A stretch of DNA of 14,402 nucleotides from Actinomycetes bacterium (lineage in GTDB: Bacteria; Actinomycetota; Actinomycetes; Actinomycetales; Microbacteriaceae). Shown here piece after piece: positions 1-7,895 of this stretch. Below the pieces are notes generated by a model. It was not told the DNA's origin. It did not search any database and saw only the letters and a program-made list of their open reading frames with translations. The DNA is taken from positions 1 through 14,402 of the forward strand of contig JAEWJG010000261.1 of the NCBI GenBank assembly GCA_023386675.1, in the 5' to 3' direction. A program made the translations under genes and the position numbers. Within the stretch, counting starts at the first letter, position 1. Each line of letters begins with the position of its first letter.

Positions 1-1272
1 CGCATACTCGGCCTCCCAGGCGTCGCGCTGCGACTCGAAGCCCTCGAGCCACTCGCCCGACGTCGGGTCGAAGCCCTCCGGGTACTTGTAGTTGCCCTGC
101 TCGTCGTACTCGGCCGCCATGCCGTACAGCGCGGGGTCGAAGTCGTCCGACTCGGGGTCGAAGCCCTCGATCGCCTGCTTCAGCGACAGCGGGATGCGGC
201 GACGCTCGAGGTCGATGTCGATGACCTTGACGAACACCTCGTCGCCCACCGACACGACCTGCTCGGCGAGCTCGACGTGCTTGCCCGACAGCTCCGAGAT
301 GTGCACGAGGCCCTCGATGCCGTCGGCAACGCGAACGAACGCACCGAAGGGAACCAGCTTGGTGACCTTGCCCGGTGCGATCTGACCGATCGCGTGGGTG
401 CGGGCGAAGACCTGCCACGGGTCCTCCTGCGTCGCCTTGAGCGACAGGGAGACGCGCTCGCGGTCGAGGTCGACCTCGAGGATCTCGACGGTGACCTCCT
501 GGCCCACCTCGACGACCTCGGAGGCGTGCTCGATGTGCTTCCAGGAGAGCTCGGACACGTGGACGAGACCGTCGACGCCGCCGAGGTCGACGAACGCACC
601 GAAGTTGACGATCGACGAGACGACGCCCTTGCGGACCTGGCCCTTGTGCAGGTTGTTGAGGAACGAGGTGCGGGACTCGGACTGGGTCTGCTCCAGCAGC
701 GCGCGGCGCGAGAGCACCACGTTGTTGCGGTTCTTGTCGAGCTCGAGGATCTTCGCCTCGATCTCCTGGCCCAGGTACGGGGTGAGGTCGCGGACGCGGC
801 GCAGCTCGATGAGCGACGCGGGCAGGAAGCCGCGCAGGCCGATGTCGACGATCAGGCCGCCCTTGACGACCTCGATCACCGTACCGGTGACGACGCCGTC
901 GGCCTCCTTGATCTTCTCCACATCGCCCCAGGCGCGCTCGTACTGCGCACGCTTCTTGGACAGGATGAGGCGGCCTTCCTTGTCCTCCTTCTGGAGAACG
1001 AGGGCCTCGACGGTGTCGCCGACCTCGACGACCTCGGTGGGGTCGACGTCGTGCTTGATGGAGAGCTCGCGCGAGGGGATGACACCCTCGGTCTTGTAGC
1101 CGACGTCGAGGAGGACCTCGTCGCGGTCGATCTTGACGACGGTGCCTTCGATCAGGTCTCCGTCGTTGAAGAACTTCAGCGTCTTTTCGACCGCGGCAAG
1201 AAAGTCCTCAGCAGATCCGATGTCGTTGACGGCGACCTGCTTGGGTGCCTTGTCGGTCGTTGCGGTTGTCAT
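1..1272 (-). CDS. rpsA: 30S ribosomal protein S1, 3' end outside the window
   Basis: RpsA binds mRNA and helps load it on the 30S subunit. The ATG at 1270-1272 opens a frame of 424 codons that runs off the left edge, so the C-terminus is missing. Four S1/OB-fold repeats lie at about residues 36-106, 123-190, 211-279 and 296-365. The last two carry the classic S1 signatures (FGAFVDLGGVDGLVHVSEL at 224-242 and FGAFVRVADGIEGLVHISEL at 309-328). After the fourth repeat comes an acidic, aromatic tail with two GFDP motifs (370-373, 400-403). Four S1 domains plus an acidic tail is the usual actinobacterial form, against six domains in E. coli. A GGAG at 1283-1286 lies about 10 nt before the ATG and supports this start. 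The 108-nt gap upstream should hold the promoter; I could not place it with confidence. In related genomes coaE follows; that part is off the window. Confidence 0.97.
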   Translation of the reverse strand, partial: MTTATTDKAPKQVAVNDIGSAEDFLAAVEKTLKFFNDGDLIEGTVVKIDRDEVLLDVGYKTEGVIPSRELSIKHDVDPTEVVEVGDTVEALVLQKEDKEGRLILSKKRAQYERAWGDVEKIKEADGVVTGTVIEVVKGGLIVDIGLRGFLPASLIELRRVRDLTPYLGQEIEAKILELDKNRNNVVLSRRALLEQTQSESRTSFLNNLHKGQVRKGVVSSIVNFGAFVDLGGVDGLVHVSELSWKHIEHASEVVEVGQEVTVEILEVDLDRERVSLSLKATQEDPWQVFARTHAIGQIAPGKVTKLVPFGAFVRVADGIEGLVHISELSGKHVELAEQVVSVGDEVFVKVIDIDLERRRIPLSLKQAIEGFDPESDDFDPALYGMAAEYDEQGNYKYPEGFDPTSGEWLEGFESQRDAWEAEYA

Positions 1273-1358
1273 GTAGTGGGTGCTCCGTAATGGACAGGAA
1301 TCAGGCCGGTCGCGTGAGGTTTTCGATGTGATTCCGCGAACGGCAGGCGGATAGAGAT

Positions 1359-1372
1359 GTCACACAAGTGAC
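1359..1372. terminator. Short inverted repeat between the epimerase and rpsA
   Basis: GTCAC (1359-1363) and GTGAC (1368-1372) form a perfect 5-bp dyad around a 4-nt loop, just past the epimerase stop codon on the minus strand. No T-tract follows. It could be a weak terminator or an operator in the rpsA upstream region. The rest of 1273-1380 shows only the rpsA Shine-Dalgarno sequence. Confidence 0.2.
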
Positions 1373-1380
1373 GTTCTAGT

Positions 1381-2364
1381 CTACCGGGCTGCGGATGCGG
1401 GCAGCAAGTCGCGGCCGGAGAGGATGTCGCGCAGCGCGGGCTCGAGGTCCGGATGGGCGAAGGTGAAGCCCGCATCGAGCAGTCGTTCGGGCAGCACCCA
1501 CCTGCTCTTCAGCACCAGCTCGGTCTCGGTGCGGATGGCGGCGGAGCCGAGTTCGAGCATCCAGCGGTACGCCGGAAGCCCCGCCCGGACGCCGAGCAGG
1601 CTGCGCAGCGTGGCCATCAGCGCGCGGTTGTCGGTGGGATGGGGCGCCGCGATGTTGACCGGCCCGTCGAGGTCGGGACGGCCGCGCAGGAACTCGATGG
1701 CGCCGAGGACGTCGGCGATGTGCACCCAGCTGAACTTCTGGCTGCCGCCGCGTGCGCGGAACTCGTGGAACGTGCCCGCGTTCCGCCGCGCGGCCGTCGC
1801 GAACCACGGCCCGTCGACCTGCGGACCGCCCAGCCCGAACCGGACGAGATTCACCAGCGGCGTGAGCGCACTGCCGTCGCCCAGGACGATCGCCATGCGC
1901 AGGGCGACCCGGCGCGTCGCCGGAAGCGATCCCTGGAACAGCTCCCGCTCCCACGCCTTCGCCACGTTCACGGAGAACCCGGTGCCCAGCTCACCGCCCG
2001 ACTCGGTCATCGGCCGGTCCTCCGCATGCCGGTAGATCGTGGCGGTGGACGCGTTGAACCAGACCGGAGGAGGCGCATCGCTGGCGGCGATCGCTTCGCG
2101 CACCGCCTTCGTCGTCTCGAGACGGGAGCGGAAGATCTCGGCGCGGTTGGAATCGCCGTAGCGGCAGTTGACGCTCTTGCCGGCGAGGTTGATCACCGCG
2201 TCGGCGCCCGTCACCGCCGCCCGCAGCCCGGCGGCGTCGTCCCACCGGACGTCCGGCCCGGCGCGCCCGACCAGCACCACCTCGGCGCCCGCCGCCCGGT
2301 AGTGCTGCTCCAGATAGCGCCCGACGAAGCCGGATGCCCCCGTGATGACGATGCGCTCGGTCAC
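1381..2364 (-). CDS. TIGR01777 family NAD(P)-dependent epimerase (SDR39U1-like)
   Basis: An atypical short-chain dehydrogenase of 327 aa; substrate unknown. The N-terminus has the Rossmann dinucleotide-binding motif TGASGFVG (residues 8-15). NLAGKSVNCRY follows near residue 70, and STATIY takes the place of the usual SDR catalytic segment; I see no classical YxxxK. The C-terminal part (LGSAAIRTETELVLKSRWVL, then a FTFAHPDLEPAL segment) matches the DUF1731 region found at the end of TIGR01777 proteins such as E. coli YfcH. The GTG at 2362-2364 is chosen because it lies directly before the Rossmann strand; a longer frame upstream only overlaps the neighbouring gene. That GTG shares bases with the TGA of the upstream DUF4166 gene (GTGA), so the two are very likely co-translated. 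Family assignment is firm, function is not. Confidence 0.9.
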   Translation of the reverse strand: MTERIVITGASGFVGRYLEQHYRAAGAEVVLVGRAGPDVRWDDAAGLRAAVTGADAVINLAGKSVNCRYGDSNRAEIFRSRLETTKAVREAIAASDAPPPVWFNASTATIYRHAEDRPMTESGGELGTGFSVNVAKAWERELFQGSLPATRRVALRMAIVLGDGSALTPLVNLVRFGLGGPQVDGPWFATAARRNAGTFHEFRARGGSQKFSWVHIADVLGAIEFLRGRPDLDGPVNIAAPHPTDNRALMATLRSLLGVRAGLPAYRWMLELGSAAIRTETELVLKSRWVLPERLLDAGFTFAHPDLEPALRDILSGRDLLPASAAR

Positions 2365-3017
2365 TCCGACCGCTCCCCTTCCTCGATCCCGTACCGGAAC
2401 CGCCCGCTGTATTGATAGATCCTGCCGATCACCGGCAACGCGACGACGATGGAGACCTGCTGATGCTCCGTCTCGTCGTCCCACCGCTCGGTGAGCACGA
2501 CGACCGGCGCAATGACCCGCGGGATCGGCACGCGACGCCCCCTGATGACGAGCCGCACGTCGCTCGACCGCAGCCGCAGCGCGCCCTCCCGCACCGTCGC
2601 CCGGAACGCCGCTTCGGCCAGCACCGGATCACCGAGCCGGTCGATGAGCACGCACCCGCTGACCCCGATCTGGTCGACCATCAGGGCCGAGCGACCACCG
2701 CTCCGGCGCCGACCACCGCCACGGCCCCGCAGCTCGAACGACCGCGCCGCGGCCACGGCCGGCGACCCGTCGCCCGCGGCCACCGCCCGGTTCGCCACGG
2801 TGAACCGCACGTCCCGCTCCCACACCGGGAACATGACGTGGGCGCGCCCGAACCAGGCGAGCACCGGCCACAGCCACCGCCGCGGCGTGCCCACCGTCTC
2901 GAAGACGCCGCTCCCCCGCCCCACCGCGCCGGCCGGGATGGCGTCGAAGTACGTCCGCAGGCGCGGATGCAGCTCGTCGAACGCCGCGCCCAGCACGACG
3001 CGGTAGGGAGAGGTCAC
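2361..3017 (-). CDS. DUF4166 domain-containing protein
   Basis: A 218-aa protein that I assign to DUF4166 from its opening (VLGAAFDELHPRLRTYFDA), the tryptophan-rich RRWLWPVLAWFGRAHVMFPV segment near residue 50 and the following VWERDVRFTVANR. The function of the family is unknown. In other bacteria the domain occurs beside or fused to NAD-dependent dehydrogenase or epimerase domains, which fits the coupled epimerase gene downstream. The middle (about residues 85-105) is Arg/Gly-rich and probably disordered. No signal peptide or clear membrane helix is visible. The GTG at 3015-3017 lies 17 nt past the stop of the DUF885 gene and has no good Shine-Dalgarno sequence, so it is probably read from the same mRNA as that gene. 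Its TGA overlaps the GTG of the epimerase. Confidence 0.8.
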   Translation of the reverse strand: MTSPYRVVLGAAFDELHPRLRTYFDAIPAGAVGRGSGVFETVGTPRRWLWPVLAWFGRAHVMFPVWERDVRFTVANRAVAAGDGSPAVAAARSFELRGRGGGRRRSGGRSALMVDQIGVSGCVLIDRLGDPVLAEAAFRATVREGALRLRSSDVRLVIRGRRVPIPRVIAPVVVLTERWDDETEHQQVSIVVALPVIGRIYQYSGRFRYGIEEGERSE

Positions 3018-3034
3018 AGGGATGAGGACGCGGC

Positions 3035-4708
3035 TCAGTCGAGCAGCGCCGCCTTCAGCGTGTCGAGGCCGACGCCGCCGATGTCGAGGGCCTTCTTGTG
3101 GAACGCCTTGATGTCGAACGACGCGCCCTCGCGGCGGGCGTACTCGTCGCGCAGCTGCTCCCAGATGCGCTGCCCGATCTTGTAAGACGGCGCCTGTCCC
3201 GGCCAGCCGAGGTAGCGGTTCACCTCGAAGCGGACGAAGCCGTCGTTCATGTTGACGTTCTCGCGCAGGAACGGGAAGGCGTCCTCGCCGGTCCACGCAC
3301 GCGACCCGTCGGGCAGCGGCTTCTCGAGGTGAACGCCGATGTCGAGCACCACGCGCGCCGCGCGCATCCGCTGACCGTCGAGCATTCCGAGCCGGTCGGC
3401 CGGGTCGTCGAGGTAGCCCAGCTGCTCCATGAGCCGCTCCGCGTACAGCGCCCACCCCTCGGCATGGCCGGATGTTCCGGCGATGCGGCGCCAGGAGTTG
3501 AGCTGTGCCTTGTTGTAGGTCGCCTGCGCGATCTGCAGGTGGTGACCCGGAACACCCTCGTGATACACGGTGGTCAGCTCGCGCCAGGTGTCGAACTCGG
3601 TGACGCCCTCCGGCACGCTCCACCACATGCGGCCGGCGCGAGAGAAGTCGTCGGTCGGACCGGTGTAGTAGATGCCGCCCTCCTGCGTGGGCGCGATCAT
3701 GCACTCGAGACGGCGGATCTCGGCGGGGATGTCGAAGTGCGATTTTCCGAGCTCCTCGATCGCGCGGTCGCTGGTCTCCTGCATCCAGCGCTGCAGCGCG
3801 TCGGTGCCGTGCAGCTTGCGCTCGGGGTCGCCGTCGAGGAACTCGATCGCCTCGAGCACGCTCGCGCCCGACTTGATCTCGTCGGCGATCGACTCCTGTT
3901 CGGCGCGCATCCGCGCCAGCTCTTCGATGCCCCACTCGTAGGTCTCGTCGAGGTCGACGGTCGCGCCGAGGAAGCCGCGCGAGGCGAGCGCGTACAGCTC
4001 ACGGCCGACCGCGTCCTTCTCCGGCGCGTGCTGCGCCAGCTCGTTCTCGAAGAAGTCGGCCAGCGTGGCGTAGGCCTGTGCGGCCTCCTTCGCGCCGTCG
4101 GCGAGGTCGGCCTTCAGCGACTCCGGCAGCACGCCGTTGAGCGGCTTCGCGTCGGCCGTGAACTCGTAGAAGAAGCCGGTGTCGGCGACCTGCTTGCGGG
4201 CCTGAGCGAGAACCTCACGCACCTGGCGGATGGCGGGGACGTTGCCGGCTGCGATGCCGGTGCGCAGGGTCTCGACGTAGCCGTTCATCGCGGCGGGGAG
4301 GTTGTGGAGGCGCTTGGCGACGTTGGCCCAGTCCTCCTCCGTGTCCGTCGGCACGAGGTCGAAGATGTCGCGGAGCTCCTGCGGCGGAGACGCGATGACG
4401 TTGAGGTCGCGCTGGGCGAACCCGGCCTCATGCTTCTCGACGGTGAGCTGCAGCTCGCGCGTCAGATCCATCTTGGTGACGCGGTCGATGTCATCGACCG
4501 GCTCGGCCGCTTCGATGCGGGCAAGCGCCTCCCTCACCTTGGCGATGGCGTGCTCCGCGCCCGCGGGCGAGTAGTCCGCGTACTCGCCCTCGCGGCCGGG
4601 GCGGCCGAGCCAGACGTGGTATTCCGGGTAGAGCTCGAGCTGGGTGTCGACCCACTCCTCGGCGATCGTGTCGACCGGGGTGGGTTCGCGCTTCTGATCG
4701 TTGGTCAT
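3035..4708 (-). CDS. DUF885 family putative zinc-dependent peptidase
   Basis: A 557-aa member of the DUF885 family, proteins that resemble gluzincin metallopeptidases and are mostly uncharacterised. The HExxxxHH-type motif HEGVPGHHLQ (H383, E384, H389, H390) is the likely metal site and catalytic glutamate. A second conserved block GHAEGWALYAERLMEQLGY (414-432) supplies further candidate metal-binding or acidic residues (E417, E424). The C-terminal block RYLGWPGQAPSYKIGQ (498-513) is also typical of DUF885. There is no signal peptide, so it should be cytoplasmic, perhaps in peptide turnover. The ATG start is supported by a -10-like TAGTGT six bases upstream and the absence of a spaced Shine-Dalgarno sequence, which suggests leaderless translation. 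DUF4166 and epimerase genes follow closely. The family is confident; the substrate is unknown. Confidence 0.93.
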   Translation of the reverse strand: MTNDQKREPTPVDTIAEEWVDTQLELYPEYHVWLGRPGREGEYADYSPAGAEHAIAKVREALARIEAAEPVDDIDRVTKMDLTRELQLTVEKHEAGFAQRDLNVIASPPQELRDIFDLVPTDTEEDWANVAKRLHNLPAAMNGYVETLRTGIAAGNVPAIRQVREVLAQARKQVADTGFFYEFTADAKPLNGVLPESLKADLADGAKEAAQAYATLADFFENELAQHAPEKDAVGRELYALASRGFLGATVDLDETYEWGIEELARMRAEQESIADEIKSGASVLEAIEFLDGDPERKLHGTDALQRWMQETSDRAIEELGKSHFDIPAEIRRLECMIAPTQEGGIYYTGPTDDFSRAGRMWWSVPEGVTEFDTWRELTTVYHEGVPGHHLQIAQATYNKAQLNSWRRIAGTSGHAEGWALYAERLMEQLGYLDDPADRLGMLDGQRMRAARVVLDIGVHLEKPLPDGSRAWTGEDAFPFLRENVNMNDGFVRFEVNRYLGWPGQAPSYKIGQRIWEQLRDEYARREGASFDIKAFHKKALDIGGVGLDTLKAALLD

Positions 4709-4714
4709 GCTCCG

Positions 4715-4720
4715 ACACTA
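4715..4720 (-). promoter_or_regulatory. -10 element for a leaderless DUF885 transcript
   Basis: On the minus strand TAGTGT matches the actinobacterial -10 consensus TANNNT and is followed by 6 nt and then the ATG at 4708, which would place the transcription start on the A of the start codon. No clear -35 is visible. GGAG at 4710-4713 sits only one base from the ATG, too close to act as a Shine-Dalgarno sequence. Confidence 0.55.
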
Positions 4721-4758
4721 CCGACGACCGCTCCCGCCCGGCACGGGTCGCGCGCAAT

Positions 4759-4794
4759 TGTGGACAAGTCGCGGACGGGGAGGCGTGTGGACAG
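4759..4794 (-). promoter_or_regulatory. Pair of DnaA-box-like nonamers
   Basis: Read on the minus strand, 4759-4767 is TTGTCCACA, the consensus DnaA box of high-GC actinobacteria, and 4786-4794 is CTGTCCACA, one mismatch away. The two have the same orientation and start 27 bp apart, with the second box immediately beyond the stop codon of the small unknown gene. They lie about 40-75 bp upstream of the predicted DUF885 transcription start. They may bind DnaA as a regulator or titration site. Nothing else here (no AT-rich unwinding element, no dnaA or dnaN) suggests an origin. Confidence 0.5.
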
Positions 4795-4796
4795 GT

Positions 4797-5141
4797 TCAG
4801 GCGAGCCCGCGCCGGTCCAGTTCGTCCCGCAGGGCGACGAAGAACCGGTCGATCTCGCCGAGCTTCCGCGTGTACAGCAGCACGTCGGCACCGGGCACCA
4901 CGCCGACGGCGTCGAACTCGATCCGGGTGTGCGTCGCATCCACCGGGATGAACCGCAGGTGCGGCTCGAACAGGATGAAGAGCGTCCCCAGCTGGACGAA
5001 CGGATCCCGCAGGCTCGTCCCCGTCAGTGCAGCCCGCACGAAGTCCCGCGCCTCCTCCGGCGGGATCGGCACGACCTCGCTCGGAACATGCCGCGCAACG
5101 CCAGCCTTCCGACGCCGCTTCCGCGGCTCCAGCTCGCTCAC
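4797..5141 (-). CDS. Small conserved-looking protein of unknown function downstream of polA
   Basis: I do not recognise the family. The 114-aa product starts with a strongly basic stretch (PRKRRRKAG, residues 6-14). It continues with what looks like a compact alpha/beta domain: an amphipathic helix (PPEEARDFVRAAL), then LFILFEPHLRFIPVD and a beta-like segment THTRIEFDAVGVVPGADVLLYTRK, ending in a helix (FFVALRDELDRRGLA). No cysteines, signal peptide or membrane segment. The GTG at 5139-5141 is preferred over upstream starts because those would run into polA, and because TACGCT lies exactly 6 nt before it, giving a possible leaderless start. The gene begins 25 nt after the polA stop, so it could also be read through from polA. 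The basic N-terminus would suit nucleic-acid binding, which is a guess. Confidence 0.75.
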   Translation of the reverse strand: MSELEPRKRRRKAGVARHVPSEVVPIPPEEARDFVRAALTGTSLRDPFVQLGTLFILFEPHLRFIPVDATHTRIEFDAVGVVPGADVLLYTRKLGEIDRFFVALRDELDRRGLA

Positions 5142-5147
5142 ACGGGC

Positions 5148-5153
5148 AGCGTA
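5148..5153 (-). promoter_or_regulatory. -10 element for a leaderless transcript of the small unknown gene
   Basis: The minus strand reads TACGCT, a TANNNT hexamer, followed by 6 nt and the GTG at 5141. It lies in the 25-nt gap between the polA stop and this gene. No -35 is evident and no Shine-Dalgarno sequence precedes the GTG. Confidence 0.45.
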
Positions 5154-5166
5154 GCCCCGACCGGAC

Positions 5167-7839
5167 TCAGTGCGCCGCCGCGTCCCAATTCGCCCCGCGC
5201 CCGACCTGCACGTCGAGCGGCACACGCAGGTCGGCTGCGCCGGCCATCCGCGCGCGGACGATCGCCTCGAGCGCGTCCCACTCCCCGGTCGCCACCTCGA
5301 AGATGAGCTCGTCGTGCACCTGGAGCAGCATCCGCGAGTCGAGCTTCTGGTCGATGATGTCGCCGGCGATGCCGAGCATCGCGACCTTCATGATGTCGGC
5401 CGCCGACCCCTGGATGGGCGCGTTGAGCGCCTGCCGCTCGGCGTTCTCGCGCATGACGCGGTTGGTCGAGGTCAGGTCTGCGAACGGACGGCGGCGGCCG
5501 AAGATGGTCTCGGTGAAGCCGTCCACGCGGGCCTGCTCGACGACGTTGCGGAGGTAGTCCCGCACCGCGCCGAAGCGCTCGAAGTAGTCGGTCATCAGCT
5601 GGCGGGCCTCCGACGTTTCGATGCGCAGCTGCTTCGAGAGGCCGAACGCCGAGAGCCCGTAGGCGAGCCCGTACGACATCGCCTTGACCTTGGTGCGCAT
5701 CGCGGGCGTGACCTCCGCCGGCGAGACGCCGAACACCCGGGATCCGACGAAGCGGTGAAGGTCTTCTCCCCCGTTGAACGCCTCGATGAGACCCGGGTCC
5801 TCCGACAGGTGCGCCATGATCCGCATCTCGATCTGCGAGTAGTCGGCGGTCAGCAGCGTCTCGAAGCCCTCGCCCTGCGTGAACGCCGAGCGGATCTCGC
5901 GGCCTTCCTCGGTGCGGATCGGGATGTTCTGGAGGTTCGGGTCGTTCGACGAGATGCGGCCCGTGCTCGTGCCGGTCTGGTCGTAGGTGGTGTGGATGCG
6001 GCCATCCGACTCCACGGAGCGCTCCAGCGTCTCCACGATCTGCTTGAGCTTGGTCGCGTCCCGATGCTGCAGAAGCAGTCCGAGGAACGGATGCGGGCTC
6101 TTCTCCTGCAGGTCGGCGAGCGACCCGGCATCGGTCGAGTACCCGGTCTTGGTGGCGCGGGTCTTCGGCATCCCGAGCTCCTCGAACAGCACCTGCTGGA
6201 GCTGCTTCGGGGAGCCGAGGTTGAGCTCGTGGCCCACCTGCGCGTAGGCCTGGGCGGCGAAGTCGTTGGCCTTGTCGGTCAGCTGTCCGCGCAGGCGGGA
6301 GAGCACGGCGGAGTCGATGGTGACGCCGTTCAGCTCCATCTCGGCGAGAACGGCGACGAGCGGCAGCTCGATGTCGTCGAGCACGCTGCGGGTGCCGTCG
6401 TCGAGCGCGATGGCCTGGCCCTCGGCCACCCGGCGGATGAACCACGCCTCGGTCGCGGGGCTCACGGCGTCGTTGATCGGGACGAGCTGGTTCGGGTCGG
6501 AGACCGGCAGGGTCTCGCCCAGCACCTCGTAGACCTGCTCGGCGAGCGACTGCGCGGCCGCGCCGGGGTTCACGAGCCAGGATGCGATCCGCGTGTCGAA
6601 TGCGAGGCCGTCGACCACGAAGCCGGCGCGGCTGAGCGCCTTGAACTGCGGCTTGGCGTGGAAGAAGTACTTCGGCGCGCCGCTCGCGAGCCACTCCTCC
6701 AGCGCCGCGTAGTCGGGGCGGCCCGGCACCCACGGCACGTAGACGCTGTCGTCGGCGGTCGCGAGTCCGAAGCCGGAGATGCCGGCCGGACCGAGCTCCA
6801 CCTGCACCGCGACGGCCGCGCCGTCGGCCGACGCCTTCGACAGCCAGTTCGCCAGCTCCTCGTCGACCAGGGTCCGGACGGCCGGCGCGGTGACGGCGCC
6901 CGCGTCGCCGACCTGGGCGGACGCGGCGACGCCGTCGAGCATCCCCTCTTCTGCGGCCGTCTTCATCAGCCGCTCGAGCAGCGTCTTGAACTGGAGGCGC
7001 GCGAAGATGTCGCGCACGGCGTTCTCGTTGAGCGGCTTGCGCTCCAGGTCGGCCGGGCCGATCGGTAGCTCGACGTCGTCGCGCAGCTGGTTGAGCCGGC
7101 GGTTGCGGAGCGCGTTCTCCTTCTGGTCGCGCAGGTTCTGCCCGACGACGCCCTTGATCTCGTCGGCGTGGGCGACGATGTTCTCGACCGTTCCGTACTG
7201 CTGCACCCACTTGACGGCCGTCTTCTCGCCGACCTTGTCGATGCCGATCAGGTTGTCGCTCGTCTCGCCGACAAGTGCGGCGATCTCGGGGTACTCGTGC
7301 GGTTCGATGCCGTACTTCTCGCGTACCGCCGCGGGGTCGTAGACCTTGAGCTCGGAGACGCCGCGCACGTTCGGGTAGAGCAGCGTGACGTCGTCGTTGA
7401 CGAGCTGGATGGTGTCCCGGTCGCCCGAGACGATGAACACCTTGAAGCCCTGTTCGGCGCCCTGGCGCGCGAGGGTGGCGAGGATGTCGTCGGCCTCGAA
7501 GTCCTCCTTCGCGATCGTCGTCACGTTCATCGCGTGCAGCGCCTCTTCGAGCAGCGGGACCTGGCCCGCGAACTCCGACGGGGTCTCGCCGCGGGTGCCC
7601 TTGTACTCCGGGTACTCGCGGGTGCGGAACGAGTAGCGCGAGATGTCGAAGGCCACTGCGAGGTGCGTCGGCTTCTGCTGCTGCAGCAGGTTGATGAACA
7701 TGGCGATGAAGCCGTGGATCGCGTTCGTGTGCTGACCCTCGCGGTTGACGAAGCTGTCGACCGGAAGAGCGTAGAAGGCCCTGAATGCCAGCGAATGGCC
7801 GTCGATGATCAGGAGGGTAGGCTTTTCGGAGTCTGACAC
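5167..7839 (-). CDS. polA: DNA polymerase I
   Basis: An 890-aa Pol I that fills gaps and removes RNA primers. Residues 1-300 form the 5' nuclease (D13, D65, the E112-D118 EDFEADD cluster, D140 and D142 in SGDRD, helix-hairpin-helix GIDKVGEKTA at 199-208). Residues 320-490 are a 3'-5' exonuclease fold without the catalytic acids (QVELG at 346-350 replaces DxE), so proofreading is probably absent, as in other actinobacterial Pol I. Residues 500-890 are the polymerase: motif A TADYSQIE (D666), motif B RTKVKAMSYGLAYG (715-728) and motif C VHDE (841-844). Tyr723 occupies the position of Phe762 in E. coli and Phe667 in Taq. The second-metal residue usually Asp in GDSSDN is Glu192. The GTG start is preceded at 6 nt by TAGGCT and lacks a Shine-Dalgarno sequence, so the mRNA is probably leaderless. 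Confidence 0.98.
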   Translation of the reverse strand: MSDSEKPTLLIIDGHSLAFRAFYALPVDSFVNREGQHTNAIHGFIAMFINLLQQQKPTHLAVAFDISRYSFRTREYPEYKGTRGETPSEFAGQVPLLEEALHAMNVTTIAKEDFEADDILATLARQGAEQGFKVFIVSGDRDTIQLVNDDVTLLYPNVRGVSELKVYDPAAVREKYGIEPHEYPEIAALVGETSDNLIGIDKVGEKTAVKWVQQYGTVENIVAHADEIKGVVGQNLRDQKENALRNRRLNQLRDDVELPIGPADLERKPLNENAVRDIFARLQFKTLLERLMKTAAEEGMLDGVAASAQVGDAGAVTAPAVRTLVDEELANWLSKASADGAAVAVQVELGPAGISGFGLATADDSVYVPWVPGRPDYAALEEWLASGAPKYFFHAKPQFKALSRAGFVVDGLAFDTRIASWLVNPGAAAQSLAEQVYEVLGETLPVSDPNQLVPINDAVSPATEAWFIRRVAEGQAIALDDGTRSVLDDIELPLVAVLAEMELNGVTIDSAVLSRLRGQLTDKANDFAAQAYAQVGHELNLGSPKQLQQVLFEELGMPKTRATKTGYSTDAGSLADLQEKSPHPFLGLLLQHRDATKLKQIVETLERSVESDGRIHTTYDQTGTSTGRISSNDPNLQNIPIRTEEGREIRSAFTQGEGFETLLTADYSQIEMRIMAHLSEDPGLIEAFNGGEDLHRFVGSRVFGVSPAEVTPAMRTKVKAMSYGLAYGLSAFGLSKQLRIETSEARQLMTDYFERFGAVRDYLRNVVEQARVDGFTETIFGRRRPFADLTSTNRVMRENAERQALNAPIQGSAADIMKVAMLGIAGDIIDQKLDSRMLLQVHDELIFEVATGEWDALEAIVRARMAGAADLRVPLDVQVGRGANWDAAAH

Positions 7840-7845
7840 CAGCCC

Positions 7846-7851
7846 AGCCTA
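7846..7851 (-). promoter_or_regulatory. -10 element for a leaderless polA transcript
   Basis: The minus strand reads TAGGCT, 6 nt, then the polA GTG at 7839. This matches TANNNT placed so that transcription begins at the start codon. The divergent thioesterase gene starts 56 nt away; its own -10 may be GACACT at 7864-7869, one mismatch from TANNNT. Confidence 0.55.
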
Positions 7852-7895
7852 CAAGGGGCCGGTGACACTCCCGACGACCGCCCAGGAGGCCGACG

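Noticed and set aside
4759..4794. A replication origin
   Set aside because: Only two boxes, no AT-rich unwinding region, and none of dnaA, dnaN or parAB nearby.
3098..4951. A 617-codon open frame on the plus strand antisense to DUF885, and similar long antisense frames over rpsA, polA and the epimerase
   Set aside because: High GC makes stop codons rare in shadow frames. The products are rich in repetitive Arg, Gly, Leu and Val, show no domain, and mirror codon positions of well-recognised genes.
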